From Gammaproteobacteria bacterium (lineage in GTDB: Bacteria > Pseudomonadota > Gammaproteobacteria > Burkholderiales > Rhodocyclaceae), in assembly GCA_029289265.1 (NCBI GenBank), contig JARFTX010000030.1, positions 1 through 42,467 on the forward strand: 42,467 nt of DNA. Direction: 5' to 3'. The translations under genes and the position numbers were made by a program. Shown here in pieces: positions 19,244 to 28,819 of this stretch (positions are counted from its first letter, which is position 1; every line of letters begins with the position of its first letter). The notes below the pieces were generated by a model, which ran no database searches, was not told the origin of the DNA, and worked only from the letters and a program-made list of their open reading frames with translations.

Positions 19244-19966
19244 CTACAGCCGGAAGTGCTCGCCGAGGTAGACCTGCCGGACCTGTTCGTCGAGCACGAT
19301 CTCCTCGGGGTGGCCGCTGGCAAGAACCCTGCCTTCGCTAATGATATAGGCACGGTCGCAAATTCCCAGCGTCTCGCGCACATTGTGATCGGTGATCAGC
19401 ACGCCGATGCCCCGCTCCTTGAGATAGCGGATGATCTTTTGGATGTCGAGCACGGCGATCGGGTCGACGCCGGCAAACGGCTCATCGAGCAGGATCAGGC
19501 GCGGGTCGGTGGCGAGCGCACGCGCGATCTCGCAGCGCCGCCGCTCGCCGCCGGAGAGCGAGATGGCCGTGTTGTCGCGCAGGTGGGCGATGCCGAGATC
19601 CTCGAGCAGAACCTCCAGGCGGCGCGCCTCCTCGGCCTTGTCCAGGCCCTGCAGCTCGAGCACGGCGCGGATGTTGTCGGCCACCGTGAGCTTGCGGAAG
19701 ACGCTCATCTCCTGTGGCAGATAGGACAGTCCCAGACGCGCCCGGGCGTGGATCGGCAGGTGCGTGAGACGTTGGTCGTCGAGCACGATCTCGCCGCCGT
19801 CGGCGCGCACCAGCCCGACGATCATGTAGAAGCAGGTCGTCTTGCCGGCGCCGTTGGGCCCCAGCAGGCCGACCACCTCGCCGCTGCCTACCTGGAAACC
19901 TACGTCGTGAACCACCGTGCGCAACTTGTAGCGCTTGTGCAGCCCATCGACCTTAAGCAGACTCAT
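19244..19966 (-). CDS. lptB: LPS export ABC transporter ATP-binding protein LptB
   Basis: LptB is the ATPase of the LptB2FGC complex that extracts lipopolysaccharide from the inner membrane. The 240-residue protein shows Walker A GPNGAGKT (36-43), Q-loop [15 protein letters not shown] signature LSGGE (137-141), Walker B LILLDEPF (157-164) with the LptB-typical FAGVDPIAV, and switch His in [10 protein letters not shown]. It overlaps the end of recX by 14 bases. In most beta- and gammaproteobacteria lptB follows lptA (and lptC, kdsC); here that position is taken by recA-recX. Confidence 0.97.
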   Translation of the reverse strand: MSLLKVDGLHKRYKLRTVVHDVGFQVGSGEVVGLLGPNGAGKTTCFYMIVGLVRADGGEIVLDDQRLTHLPIHARARLGLSYLPQEMSVFRKLTVADNIRAVLELQGLDKAEEARRLEVLLEDLGIAHLRDNTAISLSGGERRRCEIARALATDPRLILLDEPFAGVDPIAVLDIQKIIRYLKERGIGVLITDHNVRETLGICDRAYIISEGRVLASGHPEEIVLDEQVRQVYLGEHFRL

Positions 19967-20405
19967 CGGGACTCTCTTTGAGCAGTCGCGCGATCACCGT
20001 AGTCGAAAAGCCACGGCCCTGAAGAAAGCGCGCCTGGCGTGCCCATTCGCGCCGATCGGCCGGTGCGCGGCCGAACTTCGCGGCCCAGACGCGCCGCGCG
20101 CGTTCGGCATCGTCGTCCGTGCATTCGCCCGCCAGGGCCGCCTCGACCAGGTCGCGCTCGACGCCCCGCTCGATCAGGTCACGGCGCATGCGCGCCGAGC
20201 CGAAACGTGGCGCCTTGGCGCGAACCCAGGCTTCGGCGAAGCGCTGGTCCGACTGCAGGCCCGTCTCGGCGATGCGTTCGAGCACGGCATCGATCTCGTC
20301 GTGGCTGCCGTGGGGACCGAGCTTGCGAAGGAGTTCCGAGCGCGAGTGCTCGCGCTGCGCGAGCAGGCGCAGGGCGCGGTCCTTCAGCGTCGGTGCCGCC
20401 ATCAC
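19953..20405 (-). CDS. recX: Regulatory protein RecX
   Basis: RecX binds RecA filaments and limits recombinase and co-protease activity. The 150-residue protein is made of three-helix repeats with typical RecX motifs: [54 protein letters not shown] and a C-terminal [20 protein letters not shown]. It begins seven bases after recA; a second Met immediately follows the first, so the start is 20405 or 20402. Its end overlaps lptB. Confidence 0.95.
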   Translation of the reverse strand: MMAAPTLKDRALRLLAQREHSRSELLRKLGPHGSHDEIDAVLERIAETGLQSDQRFAEAWVRAKAPRFGSARMRRDLIERGVERDLVEAALAGECTDDDAERARRVWAAKFGRAPADRREWARQARFLQGRGFSTTVIARLLKESPDESA

Positions 20406-20412
20406 GATGGCG

Positions 20413-21447
<1,035 letters not shown>

Positions 21448-21513
21448 GTCGTGTCCTTGAGAAACGTCTGCGAATTATGGCACAGAGGTTGCGTGCCTGC
21501 CGAACGGCCGCGC

Positions 21514-22011
21514 TCAGCGAGCGGGCGGATCGAGGTGTTGCAGCAGCGCCTCGAGCGCGGCGACGACCGCCGCGCGGCGCACCGCCTCGCGGTCGCCGGC
21601 AAAGTGCCGCGTCGTGCTGGCGGGCGCCTCGCCGCGCCTTCCCCAGGCGATGCAGACCGTGCCGACCGGCTTGGCCGGGGTGCCGCCGCCCGGCCCGGCG
21701 ACGCCGGATACGGCGACGGCGACATCGGCGCGGCTGGCCGCGAGCGTGCCGGCGACCATCTCGCGGACGACCGGCTCGCTGACCGCGCCGTGGGCCTCGA
21801 GGGTGGCCGCAGAGACGCCGAGCAGTTCGGTCTTGGCCTCGTTCGAGTACGTGACGAAGCCGCGGTCGAACCATCCCGAGCTGCCGGCGGTGCGCGTGAC
21901 GACTTCGCAGATCCAGCCTCCGGTGCAGGACTCGGCCGCGGCGAGCCGCCAGCCTCGGGCGGCAAGCCGGCGGCCGAGCTCGGCGGAGAGGCTGTCGAGC
22001 ACCGCGTCCAC
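21514..22011 (-). CDS. pncC: Nicotinamide-nucleotide amidohydrolase PncC (CinA C-terminal type)
   Basis: PncC deamidates NMN to nicotinic acid mononucleotide in NAD recycling. The 165-residue stand-alone CinA-C domain has [14 protein letters not shown] (23-36), FVTYSNEAK, and [24 protein letters not shown], which carry the family catalytic residues. Translation begins at GTG (22011), one base after the pgpA stop. In many bacteria it is co-transcribed with recA, as expected here. Confidence 0.95.
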   Translation of the reverse strand: MDAVLDSLSAELGRRLAARGWRLAAAESCTGGWICEVVTRTAGSSGWFDRGFVTYSNEAKTELLGVSAATLEAHGAVSEPVVREMVAGTLAASRADVAVAVSGVAGPGGGTPAKPVGTVCIAWGRRGEAPASTTRHFAGDREAVRRAAVVAALEALLQHLDPPAR

Positions 22012-22012
22012 G

Positions 22013-22495
22013 TCAAGCCCCGAAAAAGTGCACCAGCACGGCGAGCACGAGGATCGTGTAGCCGGCGGCGAGGAGGTCGTCGAACATCACGCCGAAGCCG
22101 CCCTCGAGCTGGCGGTCGGCCCAGCGGATGGGGGGCGGCTTGACGATGTCGAAGAAGCGGAACAGCGCCACCGCCACCGCCTGCCAGAAGAGCGTGGCCG
22201 GCGCGAACATCAGCACCAGCCAGGTCGCGACCATCTCGTCCCAGACGATGGCGCCGTGGTCGGAGACGCCGAGCGCGCGGCCGGTGCGCTCGGCGGCGAT
22301 CACGCCGGCGAAGAACAGGCTCACCAGCAGCACGACGAAGAGCGCCTCGGAGACCGGGCTGCGGATCAGCGGGTAGAGCAACCACGCCAGCAGCGTGCCG
22401 GCCGTGCCCGGCGCCCATGGCGCGAGTCCGGAGCCGAAGCCGAGGGCGATGAAGTGGGCAGGGTGGCTGAACAGGAGTTGGGGCGTCGGGCGCAT
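22013..22495 (-). CDS. pgpA: Phosphatidylglycerophosphatase A
   Basis: PgpA dephosphorylates phosphatidylglycerol-phosphate at the inner membrane. The 160-residue protein shows FGSGLAPWAPGTAGTL near the N-terminus, the acidic site IVWDEMVATW (about 84-93), and FRFFDIVKPPPIRWAD, followed by GGFGVMFDDLLAAGY. Four hydrophobic segments are visible. It lies three bases after thiL and one base before pncC, forming a compact thiL-pgpA-pncC unit. Confidence 0.96.
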   Translation of the reverse strand: MRPTPQLLFSHPAHFIALGFGSGLAPWAPGTAGTLLAWLLYPLIRSPVSEALFVVLLVSLFFAGVIAAERTGRALGVSDHGAIVWDEMVATWLVLMFAPATLFWQAVAVALFRFFDIVKPPPIRWADRQLEGGFGVMFDDLLAAGYTILVLAVLVHFFGA

Positions 22496-22498
22496 GGG

Positions 22499-23458
22499 TC
22501 AGCGGAAGTGGTCGTAGCCGAGCCGGGCGGGGCGCGTCAGGCGTCCGTCGGCTTCGCGCAACTGCAGGTCGCCGGCTGCCTGAGAAAGCCGGCCGATGCG
22601 GGTGAAGGGCAGACCGAGGCGTCCCGACAAGGCCTCGATCCCGGCGCGCCGCGCCGGCGGCGCGGCAAACAGAAGCTCGTAGTCGTCACCGCCCGTGAGC
22701 AGGGCGGCGCAGGCCGTCTCGGGCGACGCGCCGGCCTCGAGCAGGGGCGCAATCGGCAACTTCCCGGCTTCGACGATCGCGCCCACTGCCGAGCGGTCGA
22801 GAATGTGCTGCAAATCGCCGAGCACGCCGTCCGAGACGTCGAGCATCGCGCTGGCGAGGCCGCGCAAGGCCAGTCCGGCTGAGACGCGCGGTTGCGGACG
22901 GTGCAGGGCCGCGAGGCACGCGCGCGCGCCCTCGGGTGAGAGCTGGAGCTCGCCGCGCAGGTGCGCGAGGCCGAGCGCCGCTCGCCCGGGCGCACCGCTC
23001 ACCCACAGGTCGTCTCCGGGACGGGCGCCTGTGCGTGTGAGCGCGGCGCCGGCCGGCACTTCGCCCAGCGCCGTCACGGACAGGGTGAGCGGGCCGCGGG
23101 TGGTGTCGCCGCCGGCGAGGTCCGTTTCGAAGGTGTCCGCGCATTCGAACAGGCCCGCGGCGAAGGCCGCGATCCAGGTCTCGTCGGGCTCGGGCAGCGA
23201 CAGCGCGAGCAGCGCCCAGCGGGGCTGCGCACCCATCGCGGCAAGGTCGGAAAGATTGACGGCGAGCGTCTTCCAACCGAGGTCGTGGGGGTCGGTGTCG
23301 GGGAAGAAGTGTGTGCCGGCGACCAGCATGTCGGTCGTCGCGGCGAGCTGCATTCCCGATGCCGGCGCGATCAGCGCCGCGTCGTCGCCGACGGCCAGTT
23401 CGGTGTGCCGTGCGCTGCGGGTGAAGTATCGGCGGATCAGGTCGAATTCCGAGGGCAT
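22499..23458 (-). CDS. thiL: Thiamine-monophosphate kinase ThiL
   Basis: ThiL phosphorylates thiamine monophosphate to the active diphosphate. The 319-residue protein has the PurM/ThiL fold motifs: FDLIRRYF, AVGDDAALI (Asp-rich ATP/Mg site), TTDMLVAGTHF, KTLAVNLSDLAAMGA, DVSDGVLGDL and LTGGDDYELLF. It is the first gene of the eleven-gene minus-strand run. I saw no TPP-riboswitch-like leader in the 397-base gap upstream. Confidence 0.97.
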   Translation of the reverse strand: MPSEFDLIRRYFTRSARHTELAVGDDAALIAPASGMQLAATTDMLVAGTHFFPDTDPHDLGWKTLAVNLSDLAAMGAQPRWALLALSLPEPDETWIAAFAAGLFECADTFETDLAGGDTTRGPLTLSVTALGEVPAGAALTRTGARPGDDLWVSGAPGRAALGLAHLRGELQLSPEGARACLAALHRPQPRVSAGLALRGLASAMLDVSDGVLGDLQHILDRSAVGAIVEAGKLPIAPLLEAGASPETACAALLTGGDDYELLFAAPPARRAGIEALSGRLGLPFTRIGRLSQAAGDLQLREADGRLTRPARLGYDHFR

Positions 23459-23855
23459 GAGCTGGAATGCACGATTGAGTCTGCTGCGCGCAGTGCCGGC
23501 GGCCGGACGTCACGTCTGCGCCGGTCCGTTCCGGGCAGATCGGCTGCTCGCTGCGCCCTGTGCCGAATCGGGCGCGCTCGCGGCGACCTTTTTCTCGCCC
23601 CGAGGGCGTCGGGTCGGGCGCAGTGCGGCGGTCCTGCGGTGCGCAGTTTGCATGCGAGTCGGGAGCTTAACGCACGCGCCGGTAACATCCAGAAATATTT
23701 GCACAAAACGATTTGGTACAATAGCAGACTGCAATCCGACGACGAGGCGCCGCCCCGGCGCCGGTCCGGCGCCGGCCGGACGGACCCCAGGCAGGTTTCC
23801 GCGCTGCGCGACGCGGCTGCGGGCAGGCCTGCCGCGAGGCAGGAGATCGACGTAC
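23459..23855. other. Regulatory gap between divergent thiL and the NAGGN cluster
   Basis: No protein-coding gene is supported here. The stretch 23681-23725 is a clear AT-rich island in an otherwise GC-rich region and contains TACAAT (23717-23722), a plausible -10 for the plus-strand asnO operon. No matching TTGACA was found at 16-18 bases. Further on there are GC-rich repeats (GGCGCCGG twice near 23756-23775) and a hairpin just before asnO. A leader of about 125 bases is implied for the asnO transcript if TACAAT is used. Confidence 0.5.
23828..23845 (+). promoter_or_regulatory. Hairpin overlapping the asnO Shine-Dalgarno
   Basis: CCTGCC (23828-23833) pairs perfectly with GGCAGG (23838-23843) across a GCGA loop, a GNRA tetraloop. 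The Shine-Dalgarno AGGAG (23841-23845) for the asnO ATG at 23856 has its first three bases inside the 3' arm. A further GGCAGG copy directly upstream (23822-23827) could compete for CCTGCC. The structure could regulate initiation of the osmolyte operon; this is inference from sequence only. Confidence 0.5.
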
Positions 23856-25637
23856 ATGTGCGGCATAGCAGGTGAAGTGAGATTCGACGGGCAGGCGCCC
23901 GATGTGGCGGCGCTGGCGCGCATGAACCGGCGCCAGGGCCCGCGCGGGCCGGACGGCGAAGGCGTGTTCGTGCAGGGCGGCCGCGCCTTCGGCCATCGGC
24001 GGCTGAAGATCATGGATTTGTCCGAGGCCGCCCAGCAGCCGATGTTCGACCCGGCGCTCGGGATCGGCATCGTCTTCAATGGTGCGGTCTACAACCATCC
24101 GCAACTGCGGCGCGAGCTCGAAGGCGAGGGCTACCGCTTCTACTCGCACGGCGACACCGAGGTGTTGCTCAAGGCTTACCACGCCTGGGGGCCGGATTTC
24201 GTCGAGCGCCTGAACGGCATGTTCGCCTTCGCGATCTGGGAGCGCGACAGCGGCCGCGTGCTGCTCGGGCGCGACCGGCTCGGCATCAAGCCGCTGTATT
24301 ACGCACCGGTCGCAGGCGGGCTGCGCTTTGCCTCGACCCTGCCGGCGCTGCTCGATGCGGGTGGCGTCGATACCGCGATCGACCCGGTCGCGCTCAATTT
24401 CTACCTCTCGTTCCACGCCGTGGTGCCGGCCCCTTGGACGATCTACGCCGGGGTACGCAAACTCGCGCCCGGCACGCTGATGACGATCGAGGCCGACGGT
24501 CGCACGAGCGGGCGCACCTTCTGGACGCTTGCCTACCCGCGCGCGGCCGAGGACGAGGCGCGCAGCTTCGAGGAATGGACCGAGGTGCTGCTCGACGGCC
24601 TGCGCGCCTCAGTCGAGCGCCGGCTCGTGGCCGACGTGCCGGTCGGCGCGCTGCTCTCGGGCGGGGTCGACTCGAGCCTGATCGTGGGCTTGATGGCCGA
24701 GGCGGGCGTCGCCGGATTGCGCACCTACAACGTCGGATTCGAGGACGTCGGCGGCGAGAAGGGCAACGAGTTCGAGTACGCGGAGATCGTCGCGCGCCGC
24801 TTCGGCACCGTCCACGAGCGCATCTTCGTGCCTGAGGCCGAGCTGCTCGCACGCCTGCCGGAGGCGGTCGAGGCCATGAGCGAGCCGATGGTGAGCCACG
24901 ACTGCATCGGCTTCTACCTGCTCTCCGAGGCGGTGTCGCGCCACAGCAAGGTGGTGCAGAGCGGCCAGGGTGCCGACGAGGTGTTCGGCGGCTATCACTG
25001 GTATCCCAGGCTCGACGGCAGCGCGAGCCCGGTCGCCGACTACCTCGCCGCCTTTCGCGACCGCGACTACGACGAATACGTGCGTACCGTCGCCCCGGGT
25101 CGGACCGCGGGCGACGAGTCGGCGGCCTTCGTCGCCGAGCGTTTCGCCGCGCCCGGCGCGGACGACCCGGTGGACAAGGCGCTGCGGCTCGACACCACGG
25201 TGATGCTCACGGACGATCCCGTGAAGCGGGTCGACAACATGACCATGGCTTTCGGCCTGGAGGCACGCGTGCCCTTCCTCGACCACGAGCTGGTCGAACT
25301 GGCTGCGCGCATCCCGGCGCGGCACAAGCTCGCCCACGGCGGCAAGGGCGTGCTCAAGGAGGCAGCGCGCAAGGTCGTCCCGTCCGAGGTCATCGACCGG
25401 CCCAAGGGCTATTTCCCGGTCCCGGCCCTCAAGTACCTGCAGGGCTCGGTGCTCGAGCGCGTGCGCGACGCGCTCACGAGTCGTGCCGCCCGCGAACGCG
25501 GTCTGTTTCGCCAGGACTACGTCGACGCCTTGTTGCGTGACCCCGGCGCCCACATCACGCCTTTGCGCGGCTCCAAGCTGTGGCAGCTGGGACTGCTCGA
25601 ATGGTGGCTGCAGACGCATGGCGGAGCCGGGGCATGA
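23856..25637 (+). CDS. asnO: N-acetylglutaminylglutamine amidotransferase AsnO
   Basis: AsnO amidates N-acetylglutaminylglutamine to make the osmoprotectant NAGGN. The 593-residue protein is of the asparagine synthase B type. The glutaminase domain starts with the nucleophile Cys2 (MCGIAGEVRF) and has NGAVYNHPQLRREL and the SHGDTEVLLKAYHAWG block. The synthetase domain has the ATP pyrophosphatase loop SGGVDS (268-273) and SGQGADEVFGGYHWY. Specific assignment over plain AsnB comes from its direct neighbours ngg and the M42 peptidase, the trio defined for NAGGN. I start at the MCGIAG methionine because Cys2 must be N-terminal. The gene opens the plus-strand operon. Confidence 0.95.
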   Translation: MCGIAGEVRFDGQAPDVAALARMNRRQGPRGPDGEGVFVQGGRAFGHRRLKIMDLSEAAQQPMFDPALGIGIVFNGAVYNHPQLRRELEGEGYRFYSHGDTEVLLKAYHAWGPDFVERLNGMFAFAIWERDSGRVLLGRDRLGIKPLYYAPVAGGLRFASTLPALLDAGGVDTAIDPVALNFYLSFHAVVPAPWTIYAGVRKLAPGTLMTIEADGRTSGRTFWTLAYPRAAEDEARSFEEWTEVLLDGLRASVERRLVADVPVGALLSGGVDSSLIVGLMAEAGVAGLRTYNVGFEDVGGEKGNEFEYAEIVARRFGTVHERIFVPEAELLARLPEAVEAMSEPMVSHDCIGFYLLSEAVSRHSKVVQSGQGADEVFGGYHWYPRLDGSASPVADYLAAFRDRDYDEYVRTVAPGRTAGDESAAFVAERFAAPGADDPVDKALRLDTTVMLTDDPVKRVDNMTMAFGLEARVPFLDHELVELAARIPARHKLAHGGKGVLKEAARKVVPSEVIDRPKGYFPVPALKYLQGSVLERVRDALTSRAARERGLFRQDYVDALLRDPGAHITPLRGSKLWQLGLLEWWLQTHGGAGA

Positions 25638-25695
25638 GTGCCGCCGACCAGGCTGAGGCCAGCTCCGCCCGGACAGGCGCCGAGAGGGAACGGTC

Positions 25696-27444
25696 ATGAT
25701 CCGGAAAGGCTATTCCCGAGCCATGCGGCTTGCGCGCCAGCCACTGTTGCTGCCGGCGAGTCAGCCGGAGATGGTCGCCATGCCCGACGACGTGGTGATC
25801 GAGTGCGGCTGGGGGCGGCTGCTGCCCGGCCACACCTGGCGCGATCCGGCGCGCCTCGCAGGCGAACTGCTGAAGGAGCGGCCCGGGCAGCGCGACATCG
25901 CCTTCTATGTCGAGAAGCCGCAGGTCCTGATCTCATGCGCGCCGCAGCAGCTCTTTCTCGATCCGTCGGACGCGCTGCGCCTGCACCTCGCAGCCTACCG
26001 CGCCCAGCCGGCCGCACGGCGCGGCTTCACGTTGCGGCGGCTGCGCACGCGCAGCGACGTCGCCGCGATCAACGCGCTCTACCGCGCCCGCCAGATGGTT
26101 CCGCTCGATGCCCAGCGGGTCTGGCAGGAACGCGCGAGCCGCGCCATCACGTACGCGCTGGCCGAGGATCTCGCCAGCGGCGAGGTGATCGGCGTGGCGA
26201 TGGGGCTCGACCACGTCGAGGCCTATGCCGATCCGCAGCACGGTGCGAGCCTGTGGGCGCTCGCGGTGGCACCGCAGGCCACCCACCCCGGCATCGGCGA
26301 GGCCCTGGTGCGCTACCTCGCCGAGCACTACCTCGCGCGCGGCCGCGCGTGGCTGGATGTCTCGGTGCTGCACGACAACGCGCAGGCGCTGGCCCTCTAC
26401 GAGAAGCTCGGCTTCACCCTCATCCCGGCCTTCGCTGTGAAGCGGCGCAACGCGATCAACGAGGGACTGTTCACTGGACCGGCCGATGCGCTCGACAAAC
26501 TCAATCCCTATGCCCGGATCATCGCGGACGAGGCGCGCAAGCGCGGCATCCATGTCGAGGTGCTCGATGCCGAGGGGGGGTATTTCCGGCTCAACTTCGG
26601 CGGCCGCAGCATCGTCTGCCGGGAGTCGCTCTCGGAGCTCACGCACGCTGTCGCGATGAGCCGCTGCCAGGACAAACGGGTTACCTTGCGGGTGCTGGCT
26701 AAGGCCGGGCTCGCGGTGCCGGTGCAATGCATGGCCGGCCATGAAGCGGCGAACGCCGCCTTTCTTGCCGAGCACGGTGCCGTCGTCGTCAAGCCGGTCG
26801 AAGGCGAGCAGGGCAAGGGCATCAGCGTGAATGTCACCGAGCCCGAGGCGGTCGAGGCGGCGGTCCTGCGGGCGCGCGAGCATTGCGACCGGGTCGTGCT
26901 CGAGCAGTTCTGCGCCGGGCAGGACCTGCGCATCGTCGTGATCGACTACAAGGTGGTCGCCGCCGCGGTGCGCCGCCCGCCCATGGTGATCGGAGACGGG
27001 CACTCGACGGTACGCGAGCTGATCGCCAAGCAGAGCCGCCGGCGCGCGGCCGCGACCGGCGGCGAGTCGAGAATTCCGGTCGACGCCGAGGCCGAGCGCT
27101 GCCTGCGCAGCCAGGGTTTCGCGCTCGACGACGTGCCCGCGCCGCAGGTGCAGATCCAGGTCCGCAACACCGCCAACCTGCATACCGGCGGCACCATCCA
27201 CGACGTCACCGACGCGCTGCACCCGCGTCTGCGCGAGGCAGCCGAGCGCGGCGCGCGCGCGTTGGACATCCCGGTGACCGGGCTCGACTTCCTCGTGCCG
27301 GCCGTCGACGGCCCCGACTACGTGATCATCGAAGCGAACGAGCGTCCCGGCCTCGCCAATCACGAGCCGCAGCCGACGGCTGCACGCTTCGTCGATCTGC
27401 TCTTTCCGAATACCCGCTTTGCCACCCGGGAGGACTCCGGATGA
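25696..27444 (+). CDS. ngg: N-acetylglutaminylglutamine synthetase Ngg (GNAT + ATP-grasp)
   Basis: Ngg makes the dipeptide N-acetylglutaminylglutamine by combining an acetyltransferase and an ATP-grasp ligase in one chain. The 582-residue protein has a GNAT domain at about 110-240 (LWALAVAPQATHPGIGEALVRYLA, then LHDNAQALALYEKLGF). The ATP-grasp domain at about 290-575 resembles the cyanophycin-synthetase/glutathione-synthetase type (VVVKPVEGEQGKGISVNV, DLRIVVIDYKVVAAAVR, IIEANERPGL). AGGGA lies six bases before the ATG at 25696. The gene is 58 bases after asnO and overlaps the peptidase start by four bases (ATGA). Confidence 0.95.
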   Translation: MIRKGYSRAMRLARQPLLLPASQPEMVAMPDDVVIECGWGRLLPGHTWRDPARLAGELLKERPGQRDIAFYVEKPQVLISCAPQQLFLDPSDALRLHLAAYRAQPAARRGFTLRRLRTRSDVAAINALYRARQMVPLDAQRVWQERASRAITYALAEDLASGEVIGVAMGLDHVEAYADPQHGASLWALAVAPQATHPGIGEALVRYLAEHYLARGRAWLDVSVLHDNAQALALYEKLGFTLIPAFAVKRRNAINEGLFTGPADALDKLNPYARIIADEARKRGIHVEVLDAEGGYFRLNFGGRSIVCRESLSELTHAVAMSRCQDKRVTLRVLAKAGLAVPVQCMAGHEAANAAFLAEHGAVVVKPVEGEQGKGISVNVTEPEAVEAAVLRAREHCDRVVLEQFCAGQDLRIVVIDYKVVAAAVRRPPMVIGDGHSTVRELIAKQSRRRAAATGGESRIPVDAEAERCLRSQGFALDDVPAPQVQIQVRNTANLHTGGTIHDVTDALHPRLREAAERGARALDIPVTGLDFLVPAVDGPDYVIIEANERPGLANHEPQPTAARFVDLLFPNTRFATREDSG

Positions 27445-28667
27445 CCCCAGCGACCCTGCCCCCGATCGATTACGCCTACCTCGAAGAGACGCTGCTGCAA
27501 TTGCTCGCGATTCCCAGTCCGGTCGGGCTGACCGATGCGGCCGTGCGCTACGCGGCCGGCCGGCTCGAAGCGCTCGGCGTGCCCTACGAACTGACCCGCC
27601 GAGGCGCGATCCGCGGCACCCTGCAGGGACGCGAGAAGCAGCCGGCGCGCGCCATCGTCGCCCATCTCGACACCCTCGGTGGCATGGTGCGCTGCATCAA
27701 GGACAACGGCCGCCTCGGCATCATGCCAATCGGCCACTGGTCGGCGCGCTTCGCCGAGGGCGCGCGGCTCACCGTCTTCACCGACGACGGCCACCTGCGC
27801 GGCACCTGTCTTCCGCTCAAGACTTCGGGGCACGCCTTCGGCGACGAGGTGGACAGCCAGCCGGTGGGCTGGGACCACGTCGAGGTGCGGGTCGACCTGC
27901 CGGTCGCGAGCCGAGCGGACGTCGAGGCGGCGGGGGTCAATGTCGGCGACTGGATCGCCTTCGACCCCCAGCCCGAGATTCTCGACAACGGCTACATCAA
28001 TTCGCGCTATCTCGACGACAAGGCCGCGGTGGCCGCGCTGCTCGCTGCCTGCAAGGCGGTGCGCGACCACGATCTGCCCTTGCCGGTGGATGTGCACCCG
28101 CTGCTCACGCTGACCGAGGAGGTCGGCTCCGGTGCGTCGGCGGCACTGCACGGCGAGATCGCCGAGATGGTGAGCCTCGACATCTCGATCGCGGCGCCCG
28201 GCCAGAACACCTCGGAGCACGCTGCGACGATCTGCCTGCAGGACATGTCCGGCCCCTTCGACTACCACCTCACCCACAAGCTGATCGCGCTCGCGCGCGA
28301 GCACGGCATCCCGCACCGGCGCGACGTTTTCCGCTATTACCGCTCGGATTCGGCCGCGGCGGTCGAGGCCGGCAACGACATCCGCACCGCGCTGATCGGC
28401 TTCGGTGGCGACGCCTCGCACGCCCAGGAGCGCACCCATCGCGACGCGCTCGAGGCGCTCACGCGCCTGGTCATCGCCTACATGATGAGCGAGCCGGTGA
28501 CCCCCCGCGACGTGCAGGCACTCGGATCACTGGAAGGCTTCACCGAGCAGCTCCACCCGCGCGACATGGTCCTGCCGGCGAGCCCCCTGCCGGTGCCCGA
28601 GGAGTTTCTCGACGCCGAGCCCGTCTGGCCTGGCCCCGCCGGAGGTCCGCCGCCGTCGTCGAAGTGA
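27441..28667 (+). CDS. NAGGN-system M42-family peptidase
   Basis: This 408-residue metallopeptidase belongs to the M42 subgroup found with asnO and ngg. All expected metal and catalytic positions are seen: H75-x-D77 (VAHLDTLG), D192 (YLDDKAA), E226/E227 (TEEVGSG), D247 (VSLDIS) and His327 or His333 (SHAQERTH). It should therefore be active, and recycling or trimming of NAGGN or its precursor when osmotic stress ends is a reasonable proposal, but the role of this third gene is not established. Its ATG overlaps the ngg stop, preceded by GGGAGGA, so synthesis and turnover enzymes are translated together. Confidence 0.92.
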   Translation: MTPATLPPIDYAYLEETLLQLLAIPSPVGLTDAAVRYAAGRLEALGVPYELTRRGAIRGTLQGREKQPARAIVAHLDTLGGMVRCIKDNGRLGIMPIGHWSARFAEGARLTVFTDDGHLRGTCLPLKTSGHAFGDEVDSQPVGWDHVEVRVDLPVASRADVEAAGVNVGDWIAFDPQPEILDNGYINSRYLDDKAAVAALLAACKAVRDHDLPLPVDVHPLLTLTEEVGSGASAALHGEIAEMVSLDISIAAPGQNTSEHAATICLQDMSGPFDYHLTHKLIALAREHGIPHRRDVFRYYRSDSAAAVEAGNDIRTALIGFGGDASHAQERTHRDALEALTRLVIAYMMSEPVTPRDVQALGSLEGFTEQLHPRDMVLPASPLPVPEEFLDAEPVWPGPAGGPPPSSK

Positions 28668-28746
28668 GCCGTCCGTGGTCTCCGATGGCGACTTCCGAGG
28701 CAGGCGTGGCACGGGCGAGCGGGCCGTGGCTGCGGCGCCCGGAGGC

Positions 28747-28764
28747 TTGACATACCGCACGGTA
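28747..28764 (+). promoter_or_regulatory. TTGACA followed by a small palindrome, upstream of the FapA-like gene
   Basis: A perfect -35 hexamer TTGACA (28747-28752) is followed directly by the inverted repeat TACCG-CA-CGGTA (28753-28764). No -10 is found 16-18 bases downstream, so it may be a regulated promoter, or the TTGACA may be chance. It lies 56 bases before the ATG at 28820 in the 152-base gap after the peptidase gene. Confidence 0.3.
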
Positions 28765-28819
28765 CCGGAGCTTCCGATCTGCTACGCTTGACGGGCTGAT
28801 CACCACTGCGGGGCGTTCG

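Noticed and set aside
21468-21485. SOS-box-like CTG...CAG upstream of recA
   Set aside because: The gap between CTG and CAG is 12 bases instead of the 10 required for a LexA box, and the flanks do not match CTGT-N8-ACAG.
23459-23716. TPP riboswitch upstream of thiL
   Set aside because: No THI-box-like conserved sequence was recognised on the minus strand. thiL (a salvage/final-step kinase) is often not riboswitch-controlled.
22695-23855. Upstream extension of the asnO frame into the thiL region
   Set aside because: Class II amidotransferases need Cys2 at the N-terminus, which fixes the start at 23856. The extension is antisense to thiL.
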